A stretch of 33,475 nucleotides of DNA from Bacteroidia bacterium (GTDB lineage: Bacteria; Bacteroidota; Bacteroidia; Bacteroidales; F082): assembly GCA_030537295.1 (NCBI GenBank), contig JAUNNU010000019.1:1-33475 (forward strand), written 5' to 3'. A program made the translations under genes and the position numbers. Each line of letters begins with the position of its first letter. The stretch's first letter is position 1. Below, one piece after another: positions 8,136 to 17,326 of this stretch. The notes under the pieces were generated by a model that saw nothing but the letters and a program-made list of their open reading frames with translations, searched no databases and was not told the origin of the DNA.

Positions 8136-8171
8136 CCTAATAACCTAAAAACCTAACCACCTATCTACCTA
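8136..8171 (-). repeat. 8-nt-period TAGG repeat at the asd/ribF junction
   Basis: On the plus strand CCTA occurs at 8136, 8144, 8152, 8160 and 8168, exactly 8 bases apart, so the message carries five TAGG units. It runs through the asd stop codon (8161-8163) to just before the ribF ATG. A shorter two-unit TAGG copy with the same period is at 31266-31277 on the plus strand. Confidence 0.7.
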
Positions 8172-9150
8172 ACAACATAATCACCTCTTTCGCAATCTGC
8201 ACCGCATTGGTGGCCGCGCCTTTGCGTATGTTGTCGGTCACGACCCAGAAATTGAAGCCGTTTTCGATGCTGTTGTCGCGGCGCATCCTGCCGACGAAGA
8301 CCTCGTCCCTGTCGTAAGCCATCAGTGGTGTCGGATAAATATTCTGGCTTGGGTCGTCTGCTATCACGATGCCCGGAAACTTCGCAATTTCCGCTCTAAG
8401 TTCCTGTAAATCGTATGGTTGCGCAAACTCAACATTGACCGACTCCGAGTGTCCGCCGTAAGCCGGGACGCGTGCCACCGTCGCCGAGACTCTAATGTCG
8501 GAGTGCATGATTTTGTTCGTTTCAAAAACGAGTTTCTCTTCTTCCGTGGTGCTGCCGTCATCGTTGAAGGTGCCGCCGTGAGGGAGGATGTTTTCATGAA
8601 TCTGATGCGGATAAGCCGGATTTTCGGCTTTCTCGCCGCGTTGTTCGCAATGAAGCTGGTTGAGACCTTTGAGACCGCTGCCGCTCACCGACTGATACGT
8701 TGAGACCACAATACGTTTTATCCCATAGCGTCGGTGCATCGGCGCGAGAGCCATCACAAGCCCGATTGTAGAGCAATTTGGATTCGCAATTATATGAGTA
8801 TCAACGTTTATGTCGTTCGCATTTATTTCAGGCACCACAAGCGGAATGCCATCTTTTCTGCGCCAGGCCGAACTGTTGTCGATGACGTAAGTGCCTTTCT
8901 CTGCAAACAACGGCGCGTATTTCAGTGAAGCGTCGGAGCCGGCCGAGAAAATCGCGATGTCAGGACACATCTCTATCGCCTGTTCAACCGAAACCATTGT
9001 ATATTCTTCGCCACCAAATGTGATTTTCTTGCCTATCGAACGCTCCGAAGCCGCCACAATCAGCTCATCGATGTGGATTTTCTGCTCTTCAAGCACCTGC
9101 AACATCTTCTGTCCAACCAATCCGGACGCTCCAATAACCGCTATTTTCAT
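8161..9150 (-). CDS. asd: Aspartate-semialdehyde dehydrogenase
   Basis: Reduces aspartyl phosphate to aspartate semialdehyde with NADPH, the branch step to lysine/diaminopimelate, threonine and methionine. The N-terminal Rossmann motif is GASGLVGQKM (7-16). The nucleophile Cys126 lies in NPNCST, with SGSGLKGLNQL (157-167) and the substrate/acid-base segment RVPAYGGHSE (227-236, His234). Length of 329 aa is typical. It is the first gene of the asd-ribF-dipeptidase unit. No clear TAnnTTTG element was seen in the AT-rich 168-bp region shared with the divergent surface-protein gene. Confidence 0.96.
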   Translation of the reverse strand: MKIAVIGASGLVGQKMLQVLEEQKIHIDELIVAASERSIGKKITFGGEEYTMVSVEQAIEMCPDIAIFSAGSDASLKYAPLFAEKGTYVIDNSSAWRRKDGIPLVVPEINANDINVDTHIIANPNCSTIGLVMALAPMHRRYGIKRIVVSTYQSVSGSGLKGLNQLHCEQRGEKAENPAYPHQIHENILPHGGTFNDDGSTTEEEKLVFETNKIMHSDIRVSATVARVPAYGGHSESVNVEFAQPYDLQELRAEIAKFPGIVIADDPSQNIYPTPLMAYDRDEVFVGRMRRDNSIENGFNFWVVTDNIRKGAATNAVQIAKEVIMLLGR

Positions 9151-9273
9151 CTTTTTTCTTAAATTTTTTTTACAATTAACCCCTTTTTTGTAAAAATTAT
9201 TTTACAATTCAACGATTTTCCGATTTTCAGTGTAAATTTCTTTTACATTTGAAAATATCCGGATTTTTTGTTA

Positions 9274-9281
9274 TACTTTTG
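9274..9281 (+). promoter_or_regulatory. -7 box (TACTTTTG) for the lamin-tail protein gene
   Basis: A full match to TAnnTTTG, with a TTTG at 9248-9251, 22 nt upstream, as a possible -33 element. It lies 38 nt before the ATG at 9319. Its position makes the earlier in-frame start at 9268 impossible for this promoter, which decides the start. Confidence 0.6.
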
Positions 9282-9318
9282 CGCAAAAGTACATAAATTT
9301 TTCAAATCATTGGCAGTT

Positions 9319-11886
9319 ATGAAAGTAAAAATATTATCGATACTCTTTGCACACCTTATTGTATTAATGGGGTTGTCAATTTCAGCGCAAATAACCGATA
9401 ATTTCTCCGATGGAGATTTCACGGAAAACCCGGCGTGGACAGGCACTGACACCATATTTATCGTGAATGCCAACAAGCAGCTTCAACTCAATGCAAGTGC
9501 CGGCGGATATGCCACGCTGTCTGTTGAAAACGCCTTGATGCCGTGCCTGTCCGAAACGGGTTTGAAAAACGAAGATTTAGAGTGGCGTTTCTGGATAAAG
9601 GAGGCTTTCGCCCCGTCATCGAAAAATTTCACCGACGTGTTTCTGTGCGACAATTATTTCATCCGTTTCGGTGAAGCCGGAAACCAAGATGTGGTTGACT
9701 TACAACGTGTTGACGGCACTACAATCGTCAGTATCTGCCGAGGTTCCGACACATTCATTGCCTCACCTTTTTCAACATCCGTAAAGGTGACAAGAAGTGC
9801 TGCCGGACTTTGGCAGATTTTTATCGACAAAAACGGGAATGACGATTATTCCTTTGAGGCTCAATGTGTTGACAGCACTTATATTCCGACAGGCGACTTT
9901 GGATTTCATATAACTTTCAGCAAAAGCAACGCCCAAAAAGTATATTTCGATGATGTCTATATCGGACCGAAAATCGTTGACACCACTCCGCCGCAGCTCG
10001 AAAACCTGATTGTATTGAACGAACACCAAATTCAACTGTTTTTCAGTGAAAACATCGATGAATCCGCTTTGCAAAACGACAATTATATTGTTGACAATCA
10101 ATTATATTCCCCAGAAAAAACCGAGTTTTCAGAAAATAAATCACAAATAATTCTGACATTCTCTGACATAATTCAAGAAGATTTTTATTACACATTGACA
10201 ATCAATAAAATACAGGATTTAAACAGCAATGTCTCCGAAAAAATTAAAAGTACGTTTCTACGACATAAAACACATGAAAACGATTTGGTTATCAATGAGA
10301 TAATGGCCGACCCGGAACCTTCTGTCGCACTTCCGCAGTGTGAATACATCGAAGTTTACAACGCAAGTGAGTTTCCAGTTGATTTGAAAAACTGGTTTTT
10401 AGTTATCGGGACAAGCGAAAAAGAAATCACCGAAAGCGTTGTAATTCAACCGAATGAGTTTTTGATTTTCTGTAAAAACGACATGGTCGAGACATTTTCA
10501 AACTATGGAAATTGCTACGGGTTTTCGAGTTTCGGGATAACCAACGCCGGCGTGAAAATCGAACTAAGAGACAAAGATTTCGGGATGATTTCGGGGGTGA
10601 ATTTCGATTTGTCGTGGTATCGCGACAAAGACAAAGAGGAAGGCGGCTGGTCGTTGGAACAGATTGACCCCGAAGCACCGTGCGCCGGCAAGGAAAACTG
10701 GCGAGCCAGCACCGACCCGCGAGGAGGCAGCCCCGGCGAAACAAATTCTGTCAACGCAGCCAATCCGCTGATTCCAAACATTGATTACATTGACGTTATA
10801 TCCGACAACTGTATTGAAATCGTCTTCAACCAGAAAATGAACCCCGAATCTTTAGACGACATCGAGAACTATTACATAAACGAATTTGATTCAAACCCGT
10901 CGGAAACCGCAACCTTCTCCGAAAAAACAAACGTCGTCCAGCTGACATTCATTCAAAATTTTGAGATTGGTCGTGTTTATAATATCCTGATAAACAATGT
11001 TTTAAATTGTTCTGGCATTTCTATTTCGGAAGACACCAAATATGGTTTCGGACTTCCTGATGTTCCAAAACCCAAAGATATTATCATCAACGAAATACTC
11101 TTCGACCCCATTGAACCTGCTGGTGATTATGTTGAACTTTTCAATAAATCTGATAAGATTTTCAACCTTTCGGAACTCAAAATCGGTTTGGTTAAATCGA
11201 CCTTTCCTAATCCGCCCGACACAACAGCCAGGCAGATTTGCACTGAAAACAGGCTTTTTTTACCATTTTCCTTTGTTTTATTAACAAATACCGCAGAAGA
11301 AATCGAACGGCAATATGAATGTAAGACCGACAACTTCATTGAAATGCAAGGTTTTCCGCAGTATCCGAACAACGGAGCTACAGCGATTCTTCTTCACGAA
11401 TCCGAAACCATTGACGTAATCGGTTATTCCGAAGAATGTCACCATCCGCTTTTGACCGAAACGAAAGGCGTTTCTCTCGAAAGGATTGATGAAAGCTGGC
11501 ATTCCGCGGCGGCGCCATTATACGGAACACCTGGCTTCACAAACTCGTCAAGCGTTGAAAACGAAGACATTGACAAAGAAATTGAAATTATTCCGTCAAT
11601 TTTTTCACCAGACGGCGATGGTTTCGACGACATCACCGGCATTCATTACAATTTCAATGAGGCCGGTTTCGTCATTAACATCAAAATTTTTGACTCTTAC
11701 GGAAGATTTGTAAAACAGTTAGTTGACAATAATTTAGCTTCCACAAACGGGCATTTTATTTGGGACGGCGTTGATGAAAACGGAAAATTGGTGCAACCAG
11801 GAATATATGTTATTCTTACAGAAGTGTTTAATTTACAAGGAGTTTTTAAAAAATATAAAAATGCTGTCGTTGTCGCTATGAAATGA
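9319..11886 (+). CDS. Lamin-tail-domain surface protein with gliding-type C-terminus (855 aa)
   Basis: A large exported protein. The signal peptide is about residues 1-24 (MKVKILSILFAHLIVLMGLS then ISAQ). It has a concanavalin-like N-terminal region (about 25-220), then two copies of an Ig-like plus lamin-tail unit: Ig-like about 223-315 (TPPQLENL...) and about 490-580 (NIDYIDVI...); lamin-tail domains start at about 321 (DLVINEIMADPEPS) and about 585 (DIIINEILFDPIEPAGDYVE). The last about 100 residues (FSPDGDGFDDITGI...GRFVKQL...WDGVDENGKLVQPGIYV) are the gliding-motility-associated/CHU-type C-terminal domain, used as a T9SS type B signal. The ATG at 9319 fits the promoter and signal peptide better than the earlier in-frame start. 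Likely a surface adhesin or structural protein; ligand unknown. Confidence 0.88.
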   Translation: MKVKILSILFAHLIVLMGLSISAQITDNFSDGDFTENPAWTGTDTIFIVNANKQLQLNASAGGYATLSVENALMPCLSETGLKNEDLEWRFWIKEAFAPSSKNFTDVFLCDNYFIRFGEAGNQDVVDLQRVDGTTIVSICRGSDTFIASPFSTSVKVTRSAAGLWQIFIDKNGNDDYSFEAQCVDSTYIPTGDFGFHITFSKSNAQKVYFDDVYIGPKIVDTTPPQLENLIVLNEHQIQLFFSENIDESALQNDNYIVDNQLYSPEKTEFSENKSQIILTFSDIIQEDFYYTLTINKIQDLNSNVSEKIKSTFLRHKTHENDLVINEIMADPEPSVALPQCEYIEVYNASEFPVDLKNWFLVIGTSEKEITESVVIQPNEFLIFCKNDMVETFSNYGNCYGFSSFGITNAGVKIELRDKDFGMISGVNFDLSWYRDKDKEEGGWSLEQIDPEAPCAGKENWRASTDPRGGSPGETNSVNAANPLIPNIDYIDVISDNCIEIVFNQKMNPESLDDIENYYINEFDSNPSETATFSEKTNVVQLTFIQNFEIGRVYNILINNVLNCSGISISEDTKYGFGLPDVPKPKDIIINEILFDPIEPAGDYVELFNKSDKIFNLSELKIGLVKSTFPNPPDTTARQICTENRLFLPFSFVLLTNTAEEIERQYECKTDNFIEMQGFPQYPNNGATAILLHESETIDVIGYSEECHHPLLTETKGVSLERIDESWHSAAAPLYGTPGFTNSSSVENEDIDKEIEIIPSIFSPDGDGFDDITGIHYNFNEAGFVINIKIFDSYGRFVKQLVDNNLASTNGHFIWDGVDENGKLVQPGIYVILTEVFNLQGVFKKYKNAVVVAMK

Positions 11887-11990
11887 TTTATTTACAATTG
11901 ATTACAAAATTAGCAGTTCCAAACGAAATTTCATATTTTCAAAATAACGATAAAAATAATGTAAAAACCGTCATTGTCAATAATTTTTAT

Positions 11991-11998
11991 TATCTTTG
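11991..11998 (+). promoter_or_regulatory. -7 box (TATCTTTG) for the LysE-family gene
   Basis: A full match to TAnnTTTG located 19 nt upstream of the ATG at 12018. It lies inside the longer frame that opens at 11883, which supports the later start. Confidence 0.6.
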
Positions 11999-12017
11999 CG
12001 GTTTAAATTTTGAATTT

Positions 12018-12722
12018 ATGACTTTCTTATCAGGAGCATTACTCGGTTTATCGTTGGCAACGGTTTTAGGTTTGGGGCCTGCTTTTTTCACTCTTATACA
12101 AACAAGTCTCAGCAAAGGTTTCAAAAGAGCTTTGTTTTTTGATGCCGGCGTTATGTTGAGCGACATCGTTGTTGTAATTTTGATGATGATGACATCTATA
12201 CGCTTTGATTTCAACAGTGGAAACAGAAATGTCATGCTCGCCGGAATCGCAGCCGGAGTAATCGTCATCATCTTTGGAATAGTCACATACAAAACAAAAC
12301 CGGAAAGAGTCGTTGAACGTTCAAAACGTAAAAACGATGATTTTGCGGAAGTAGAGAAGAAACTCGAAAGGCACAACCCAAAATTTGAAGAAACATTTGA
12401 GGACAAAAGCAAAGGTACCGGTTGGTATATTTATCTGCTTAAAGGATTGTGTATCAATATTGTAAATCCTTTCATCTGGTTCTTTTGGATGACATGTGTC
12501 GCCACAGCTTCGGGAATCTACAACGGTGACAAACACAAACTCTTGTTTTATTTCCTGGGAACATTCACCACGGTGCTTATAATTGACTTGCTGAAAATCA
12601 TCGGGGCATACTCACTGAAACGTTTCTTCACAGAAGAGAGAATGAAATTATTTAACCACATTATAGGTATCATATTGATAACCTGTGGGGTAATCCTTAT
12701 CGGCAGAGTTTTGTTTGGCTAA
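12018..12722 (+). CDS. LysE/RhtB-family amino-acid exporter (234 aa)
   Basis: A polytopic inner-membrane protein with the LysE-type N-terminus MTFLSGALLGLSLATVLGLG followed by PAFFTLIQTSLSKGF. Hydrophobic segments lie near residues 5-28, 38-60, 68-88 and in the C-terminal half (NIVNPFIWFFWM..., the family NP motif, then LLFYFLGTFTTVLIIDLLKI and IIGIILITCGVILIG). Between the halves is an unusually long charged linker (about 93-133, rich in Lys/Glu/Arg) expected on the cytoplasmic side. A frame continues upstream to 11883 but the -7 box at 11991 places transcription start after it. Substrate cannot be inferred. It converges on recJ with only 7 nt between the stops. Confidence 0.88.
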   Translation: MTFLSGALLGLSLATVLGLGPAFFTLIQTSLSKGFKRALFFDAGVMLSDIVVVILMMMTSIRFDFNSGNRNVMLAGIAAGVIVIIFGIVTYKTKPERVVERSKRKNDDFAEVEKKLERHNPKFEETFEDKSKGTGWYIYLLKGLCINIVNPFIWFFWMTCVATASGIYNGDKHKLLFYFLGTFTTVLIIDLLKIIGAYSLKRFFTEERMKLFNHIIGIILITCGVILIGRVLFG

Positions 12723-12736
12723 AATAATCTTATTTT
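12721..12736. terminator. Shared AT-only palindrome over the two stop codons
   Basis: AAAATAA-TC-TTATTTT spans the end of the exporter gene stop (12720-12722) and the whole recJ stop (12730-12732). It could be a weak bidirectional termination element; the stem is AT-only. Confidence 0.3.
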
Positions 12737-14505
12737 TGGTCCTGAAACTTGATGTCTTTGACATTAAGTTGTAAGTTTGTCTTTCCCAACCAGAAGTTTT
12801 CCTCGACGTAATAGCACATCGAGAACGGTTCTTTTTCGTGAATACGTTCATACATATCGCCTTTCTGGAACGCGATTCCCGCAAAAGTGTTTTCGGCATC
12901 ATTATTCTGCATAACAGTGAGTTTCAGATGCTTACGATTTCCGACGGCTCTTGAATAACCAGTATCGACGACGTTATCAGTAAGGAAAACTGGCGAAAGG
13001 TTGCCTGGTCCGAACGGAGCAAACTGTTTCAAAATCCTGACAAACTTCGGAGTGATATCAGAGAAATTAAGACGAATATCTACATTAAGTTCCGGCACAA
13101 GTTCTTCATCTTCAAGATGTTCCGAAACATATTTCTCAAAACGTTCGGCAAATTCCGGCAGGTTTTCCGGTTTTAATGAAAGTCCGGCGGCATATTTATG
13201 GCCTCCGAAATGCTCAAGCAAGTCGGAACAATCGTCGATGGCGTCATAAATGTCGAAATTGCGTATCGATCTGGCGGAACCTGTTATCAGATTGCCTGAA
13301 CGTGTGAGGACGATGGTCGGTCTGTAATACGAATCCGTCAGGCGCGACGCCACGATGCCGATAACACCTTTGTGCCAGTTTTCGTTGAAGATCACGGTGC
13401 TCTTGGCGTTACGCATTTTCTCGTCATCATGAATCATCTGAAGAGCTTCTTCCGTGATGGCGTTGTCGAACTCACGACGTTTTGAATTCAAATCGTTGAT
13501 GCTCGAAGCAAGTTTCTCTGCGTGTTCGCGATTGCTCGCTATAAGCAGACGCACCGAATCGCTTGCTTTCTCAAGACGGCCGGCCGCATTGATTCTTGGT
13601 CCGATCAGAAACACTAAATCACTGACTGTCAACTCTCTTTCGAGAACGTTTTGGGATTCATTTTCAGGATGCTGGCTTTCATCGCGGCGACGTATGTTTG
13701 CGTGACGCAAGATGGCCTCGATGCCAGGACGCAGACGCCTGTTGAGAAGTTTCAAACCGAAATACGCCAAGACGCGGTTTTCACCTGTGATGGGTACAAT
13801 GTCGGCGGCGATACTCACAGCCACGAAATCCATCAAGGCATAAACCTCTTCAATAGGTCTCCCGAGACGCATTGACAAAGCTGTGACGAGCTTGAATCCG
13901 ACACCGCAACCTGACAATTCCTTATAAGGATATTGACAATCATTGCGTTTTGAATCAAGAACTGCCACTGCGTTCGGTATCTCATCACCCGGACGGTGAT
14001 GGTCGCAGATGATGAAATCGACACCTTTTTCGTTGGCATATTCGATTTTCTCGACCGCTTTTATGCCGCAGTCAAGAACGATTACAACTCCGAAGCCATT
14101 TTCGGCGGCGTAGTCGATGCCTTTATATGAAATCCCATACCCCTCCTCATAACGGTCGGGAATGTAAAATTCTATTCTCTTTTTGTTGACTAAATTTTTA
14201 AGGTAGGTGTAAATAAGCGCGACCGCCGTCGTTCCGTCAACGTCATAATCGCCGTAAATGAGGATTTTCTCACCATTCTGCATCGCAAGCTGAAGCCTGT
14301 CAACAGCCTTATCCATGTCTCTCATTAAAAATGGATCGTGGAGGTGCGAAAGCGACGGACGGAAAAAGTCACGAGCCTCTTCATACGTTGTAATTCCACG
14401 TTGGACAAGCAAAGTGGCAAGATTCTCATCGATGCCTAAAGCATCCGACAAGCTCTTAACATTTTGTTTATCAACCTCTTGGGCAATTATCCAACGTGTT
14501 TCCAC
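12730..14505 (-). CDS. recJ: Single-stranded-DNA-specific exonuclease RecJ
   Basis: A 5'-3' ssDNA exonuclease of recombination and mismatch repair. The DHH-family metal motifs are visible: YGDYDVDGTT (84-93), LDCG (144-147) and CDHH (167-170). DHHA1 is marked by FGGHKYAAGLSL (about 430), and a C-terminal OB-like domain follows. Length of 591 aa is normal. The start codon is GTG at 14505; no in-frame ATG gives a better N-terminus, and the translated start METRWII is typical. It is transcribed away from purH, and the 267-bp AT-rich gap between them must hold both promoters. Confidence 0.95.
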   Translation of the reverse strand: METRWIIAQEVDKQNVKSLSDALGIDENLATLLVQRGITTYEEARDFFRPSLSHLHDPFLMRDMDKAVDRLQLAMQNGEKILIYGDYDVDGTTAVALIYTYLKNLVNKKRIEFYIPDRYEEGYGISYKGIDYAAENGFGVVIVLDCGIKAVEKIEYANEKGVDFIICDHHRPGDEIPNAVAVLDSKRNDCQYPYKELSGCGVGFKLVTALSMRLGRPIEEVYALMDFVAVSIAADIVPITGENRVLAYFGLKLLNRRLRPGIEAILRHANIRRRDESQHPENESQNVLERELTVSDLVFLIGPRINAAGRLEKASDSVRLLIASNREHAEKLASSINDLNSKRREFDNAITEEALQMIHDDEKMRNAKSTVIFNENWHKGVIGIVASRLTDSYYRPTIVLTRSGNLITGSARSIRNFDIYDAIDDCSDLLEHFGGHKYAAGLSLKPENLPEFAERFEKYVSEHLEDEELVPELNVDIRLNFSDITPKFVRILKQFAPFGPGNLSPVFLTDNVVDTGYSRAVGNRKHLKLTVMQNNDAENTFAGIAFQKGDMYERIHEKEPFSMCYYVEENFWLGKTNLQLNVKDIKFQDQK

Positions 14506-14742
14506 TTCTATAAATTTTTAACCCGTAAAATTATTAAAAAATTCTTGGTTTTTGACATTTTTTAAAAATTATTTTTTCCTTAACAATACTTTAATATTCA
14601 ATTATTTAGAATTATCAAGCAGAAACATTTGCATTTTTGTTTTTCCTATAAGTCATTTTTTACGAGAAAAATATCTCTTGAATGTTGAAAAACTCTTGAA
14701 AAAAATACTTTGTCAAAAAGTCTGCAATTCACATTTTTTTAG

Positions 14743-14750
14743 TATAATTG
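14743..14750 (+). promoter_or_regulatory. Possible -7 box (TATAATTG) for purH-mre operon
   Basis: Matches TAnnTTTG except for one base and lies 22 nt before the purH ATG, the same distance seen for other genes here. No convincing -33 element. Tentative. Confidence 0.35.
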
Positions 14751-14772
14751 CAGTTTTAAACCCGTAAAAAAC

Positions 14773-16278
14773 ATGGCACTAAAAAAAATATCAAATTGTT
14801 TAATATCAGTATTTTACAAAACTGATCTTGATAAAATTGTTGGATTACTCAAAAAAAATGACGTACAAATCTACGCTACAGGCGGAACATTGGACTTCAT
14901 AAAAAAGATTGATGACAGCGTCCGTTCCGTTGAATCGTTGACCGGGTATCCATCAATTCTTGGCGGTCGCGTGAAGACCTTACATCCGAAAGTGTTCGGC
15001 GGCATCCTCGCACGTCTCGACAACGAGACCGACATTCAGGAAATGCAGAAATACGAGATTCCAGCTTTCGACCTTGTCATCGTTGACCTCTATCCTTTTG
15101 AAGAAACAGTGAGAAACACCGACGACAAAGCACAGATTATCGAGAAAATCGACATCGGCGGCATTTCACTCATCCGTGCCGGCGCAAAGAACTTCAATGA
15201 CTGTCTCATCGTCCCTTCATCGGCTCATTATCAAGAGTTTATGGAGATGTACGAACGGCAGAACGGATGCACTTCGATTGAAGACAGAATGCGTTTTGCG
15301 AAATATGCTTTCCAGACAAGCTCACATTACGACACGGCAATCTTCAATTGGTTTGACGGCAAGAGCGGCGAAAATCAAGCATCTACGTTGAGATACGGCG
15401 AAAATCCTCATCAGCAGGCCGTCTTCAACGGAAACCTCGATGACGTTTTCGAGAAATTACACGGCAAAGACCTTTCATACAACAACCTGTTAGACCTTGA
15501 CGCCGGATTGAATCTCATCCGCGAATTTGAAGAGCCGACTTTCGCTATTTTGAAACACAACAATCCTTGCGGAATCGCCTCTCGAAGCAACATCCTCGAC
15601 GCTTACAACGCTGCGTTGGCCGGCGACCCTGTTTCAGCTTTCGGCGGCGTTATGGTAAGCAATCAACCAATTGATATTCAGACAGCTACGGAAATGAACA
15701 AGATGTTCTTTGAAGTCTGCGTGGCTCCTGATTATGATGAAGGCGTCCTCGACATCCTCTTCACAAAGAAAAACAGAATCGTTCTGAAACTGAAATCCAA
15801 CAAATTTCCGTCGAAGATTTACAAATCCGCACTCAACGGAATTTTGGAGCAAGACCGCGACCTTCATGTGGAAACGGCTGCTGACTTCAAGCCCGTGACC
15901 GAGAAACTCGTTGAAAACCAGAACGATATTGATGATTTGATTTTCGCGAACAAAATTGTGAAACACAGTCGTTCAAATGCAATCGTCCTTGCGAAGAACA
16001 AACAGCTGTATGCTTCCGGAATCGGTCAGACTTCGCGTGTTGACTCATTGCGTCAGGCGATAGCGAAGGCTGACAGTTTCAACTTTGACCTCAAGGGCGC
16101 GGTTTTAGCGTCTGACGCTTTCTTCCCGTTCGACGACTGCGTGACAATCGCCAACGAAGCCGGAATTAAATCCATCATCCAGCCTGGCGGCTCGGTACGC
16201 GACCAAGACTCAATTGATGCCTGCAACAAATTCGGCATCGCAATGGTATTCACTGGATTCAGACATTTCAAACATTAA
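14773..16278 (+). CDS. purH: Bifunctional AICAR transformylase / IMP cyclohydrolase
   Basis: Catalyses the last two steps of IMP synthesis. The N-terminal MGS-like cyclohydrolase domain (about 1-195) shows YATGGT (34-39), GGRVKTLHPKVFGGIL (about 64-79) and DLVIVDLYPFEETV. The AICAR transformylase domain carries RYGENPHQQAVF (about 209-220), the catalytic LKHNNPCGIAS and the tail PGGSVRDQDSI with FTGFRHFKH at the end. The 501-residue length is slightly shorter than many family members but complete. It heads a run of five plus-strand genes; mreB begins 13 nt after its stop. purH upstream of mre genes is, as I recall, a common Bacteroidales arrangement. Confidence 0.97.
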   Translation: MALKKISNCLISVFYKTDLDKIVGLLKKNDVQIYATGGTLDFIKKIDDSVRSVESLTGYPSILGGRVKTLHPKVFGGILARLDNETDIQEMQKYEIPAFDLVIVDLYPFEETVRNTDDKAQIIEKIDIGGISLIRAGAKNFNDCLIVPSSAHYQEFMEMYERQNGCTSIEDRMRFAKYAFQTSSHYDTAIFNWFDGKSGENQASTLRYGENPHQQAVFNGNLDDVFEKLHGKDLSYNNLLDLDAGLNLIREFEEPTFAILKHNNPCGIASRSNILDAYNAALAGDPVSAFGGVMVSNQPIDIQTATEMNKMFFEVCVAPDYDEGVLDILFTKKNRIVLKLKSNKFPSKIYKSALNGILEQDRDLHVETAADFKPVTEKLVENQNDIDDLIFANKIVKHSRSNAIVLAKNKQLYASGIGQTSRVDSLRQAIAKADSFNFDLKGAVLASDAFFPFDDCVTIANEAGIKSIIQPGGSVRDQDSIDACNKFGIAMVFTGFRHFKH

Positions 16279-16291
16279 AAAATGATATAAT

Positions 16292-17314
16292 ATGGGACTT
16301 TTCTCATTCTTCAACAAAGAATTGGCAATCGACCTCGGTACAGCTAACACCATCATCATTTACAACGACAAGGTGATGGTTGACGAGCCTTCTATCGTGG
16401 CGTTGCAGCGCGACACCCAACAAATTATGGCTGTTGGCAAACGCGCCATGATGATGCATGGAAAAACACATGAAAACATCAAGACTATCAGGCCTTTACG
16501 CGACGGTGTCATCGCCGACTTCCAGGCTGCGGAATTCATGCTCCGCGAAATGATAAAGATGATTAACTTCCACAACTCGATATTTCCTCCCGCGCTTAAG
16601 ATGGTCATCTGCATCCCGTCTGGAATCACGGAAGTGGAAGAGAGAGCCGTGAAAGACAGCGCAGAGCAAGCCGGTGCAAAGGAAGTGCGACTCATCCACG
16701 AGCCAATGGCAGCCGCCATCGGTATCGGCATCGACGTCCTGGAACCGATGGGAAACATGATTGTTGACATCGGAGGCGGCACTTCGGAAATCGCCGTCAT
16801 AGCACTCGGCGGCATCGTCACAAACAAGTCGATACGTGTGGCCGGCGATGACTTCACCGAAGAAATCGTTGACTACATGCGCAAGGAGCACAACATGAAC
16901 ATCGGTGAACGCACCGCCGAACTCATCAAAATAGAAGTCGGCGCAGCCATTCAGAACCTCGACAACCCGCCTGATGAATATGCAGTTCACGGCCGCGATA
17001 TGTTGACAGGTATTCCGAAGGAAATAAAGGTGAATTACAAGGAGATAGCGCATTGTCTCGACAAAAGCGTTTCGAAGATCGAAGCCGCAGTGCTGAACAC
17101 ACTTGAGACAACACCACCTGAACTTTCAGCCGACATCTTCCGCACCGGCATCTACCTCACTGGCGGCGGCGCATTGCTCAGAGGTCTCGACAAACGTCTG
17201 CACGACAGGACCCAACTCCCGATTCACGTCGCCGAAGACCCGCTGCGCGCCGTGGCTCGCGGCACAGGCATCGCACTGAAAAACTTCGACAAATTCCCGT
17301 TCCTAATCAAGTAA
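16292..17314 (+). CDS. mreB: Rod shape-determining protein MreB
   Basis: An actin-like ATPase that forms membrane-associated filaments guiding lateral cell-wall synthesis. Nucleotide-binding motifs are DLGTANTIIIY (about 14-24), VDIGGGTSEIAVIALGG (phosphate 2, about 159-175) and YLTGGGALLRGLDKRL (adenosine motif, near 288-303). An amphipathic N-terminal MGLFSFF is present. Length of 340 aa is normal. It lies 13 nt after purH and 12 nt before mreC, so it is surely co-transcribed. Its presence implies a rod-shaped cell. Confidence 0.97.
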   Translation: MGLFSFFNKELAIDLGTANTIIIYNDKVMVDEPSIVALQRDTQQIMAVGKRAMMMHGKTHENIKTIRPLRDGVIADFQAAEFMLREMIKMINFHNSIFPPALKMVICIPSGITEVEERAVKDSAEQAGAKEVRLIHEPMAAAIGIGIDVLEPMGNMIVDIGGGTSEIAVIALGGIVTNKSIRVAGDDFTEEIVDYMRKEHNMNIGERTAELIKIEVGAAIQNLDNPPDEYAVHGRDMLTGIPKEIKVNYKEIAHCLDKSVSKIEAAVLNTLETTPPELSADIFRTGIYLTGGGALLRGLDKRLHDRTQLPIHVAEDPLRAVARGTGIALKNFDKFPFLIK

Positions 17315-17326
17315 CGGAATATTGAA

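Noticed and set aside
9268-9318. Upstream extension of the lamin-tail protein
   Set aside because: It would start at or before the -7 box and would place 17 non-signal residues before a perfect signal peptide.
11883-12017. 45-codon N-terminal extension of the LysE-family protein
   Set aside because: The extension contains the -7 box TATCTTTG and has no membrane or family character; the family start is the ATG at 12018.
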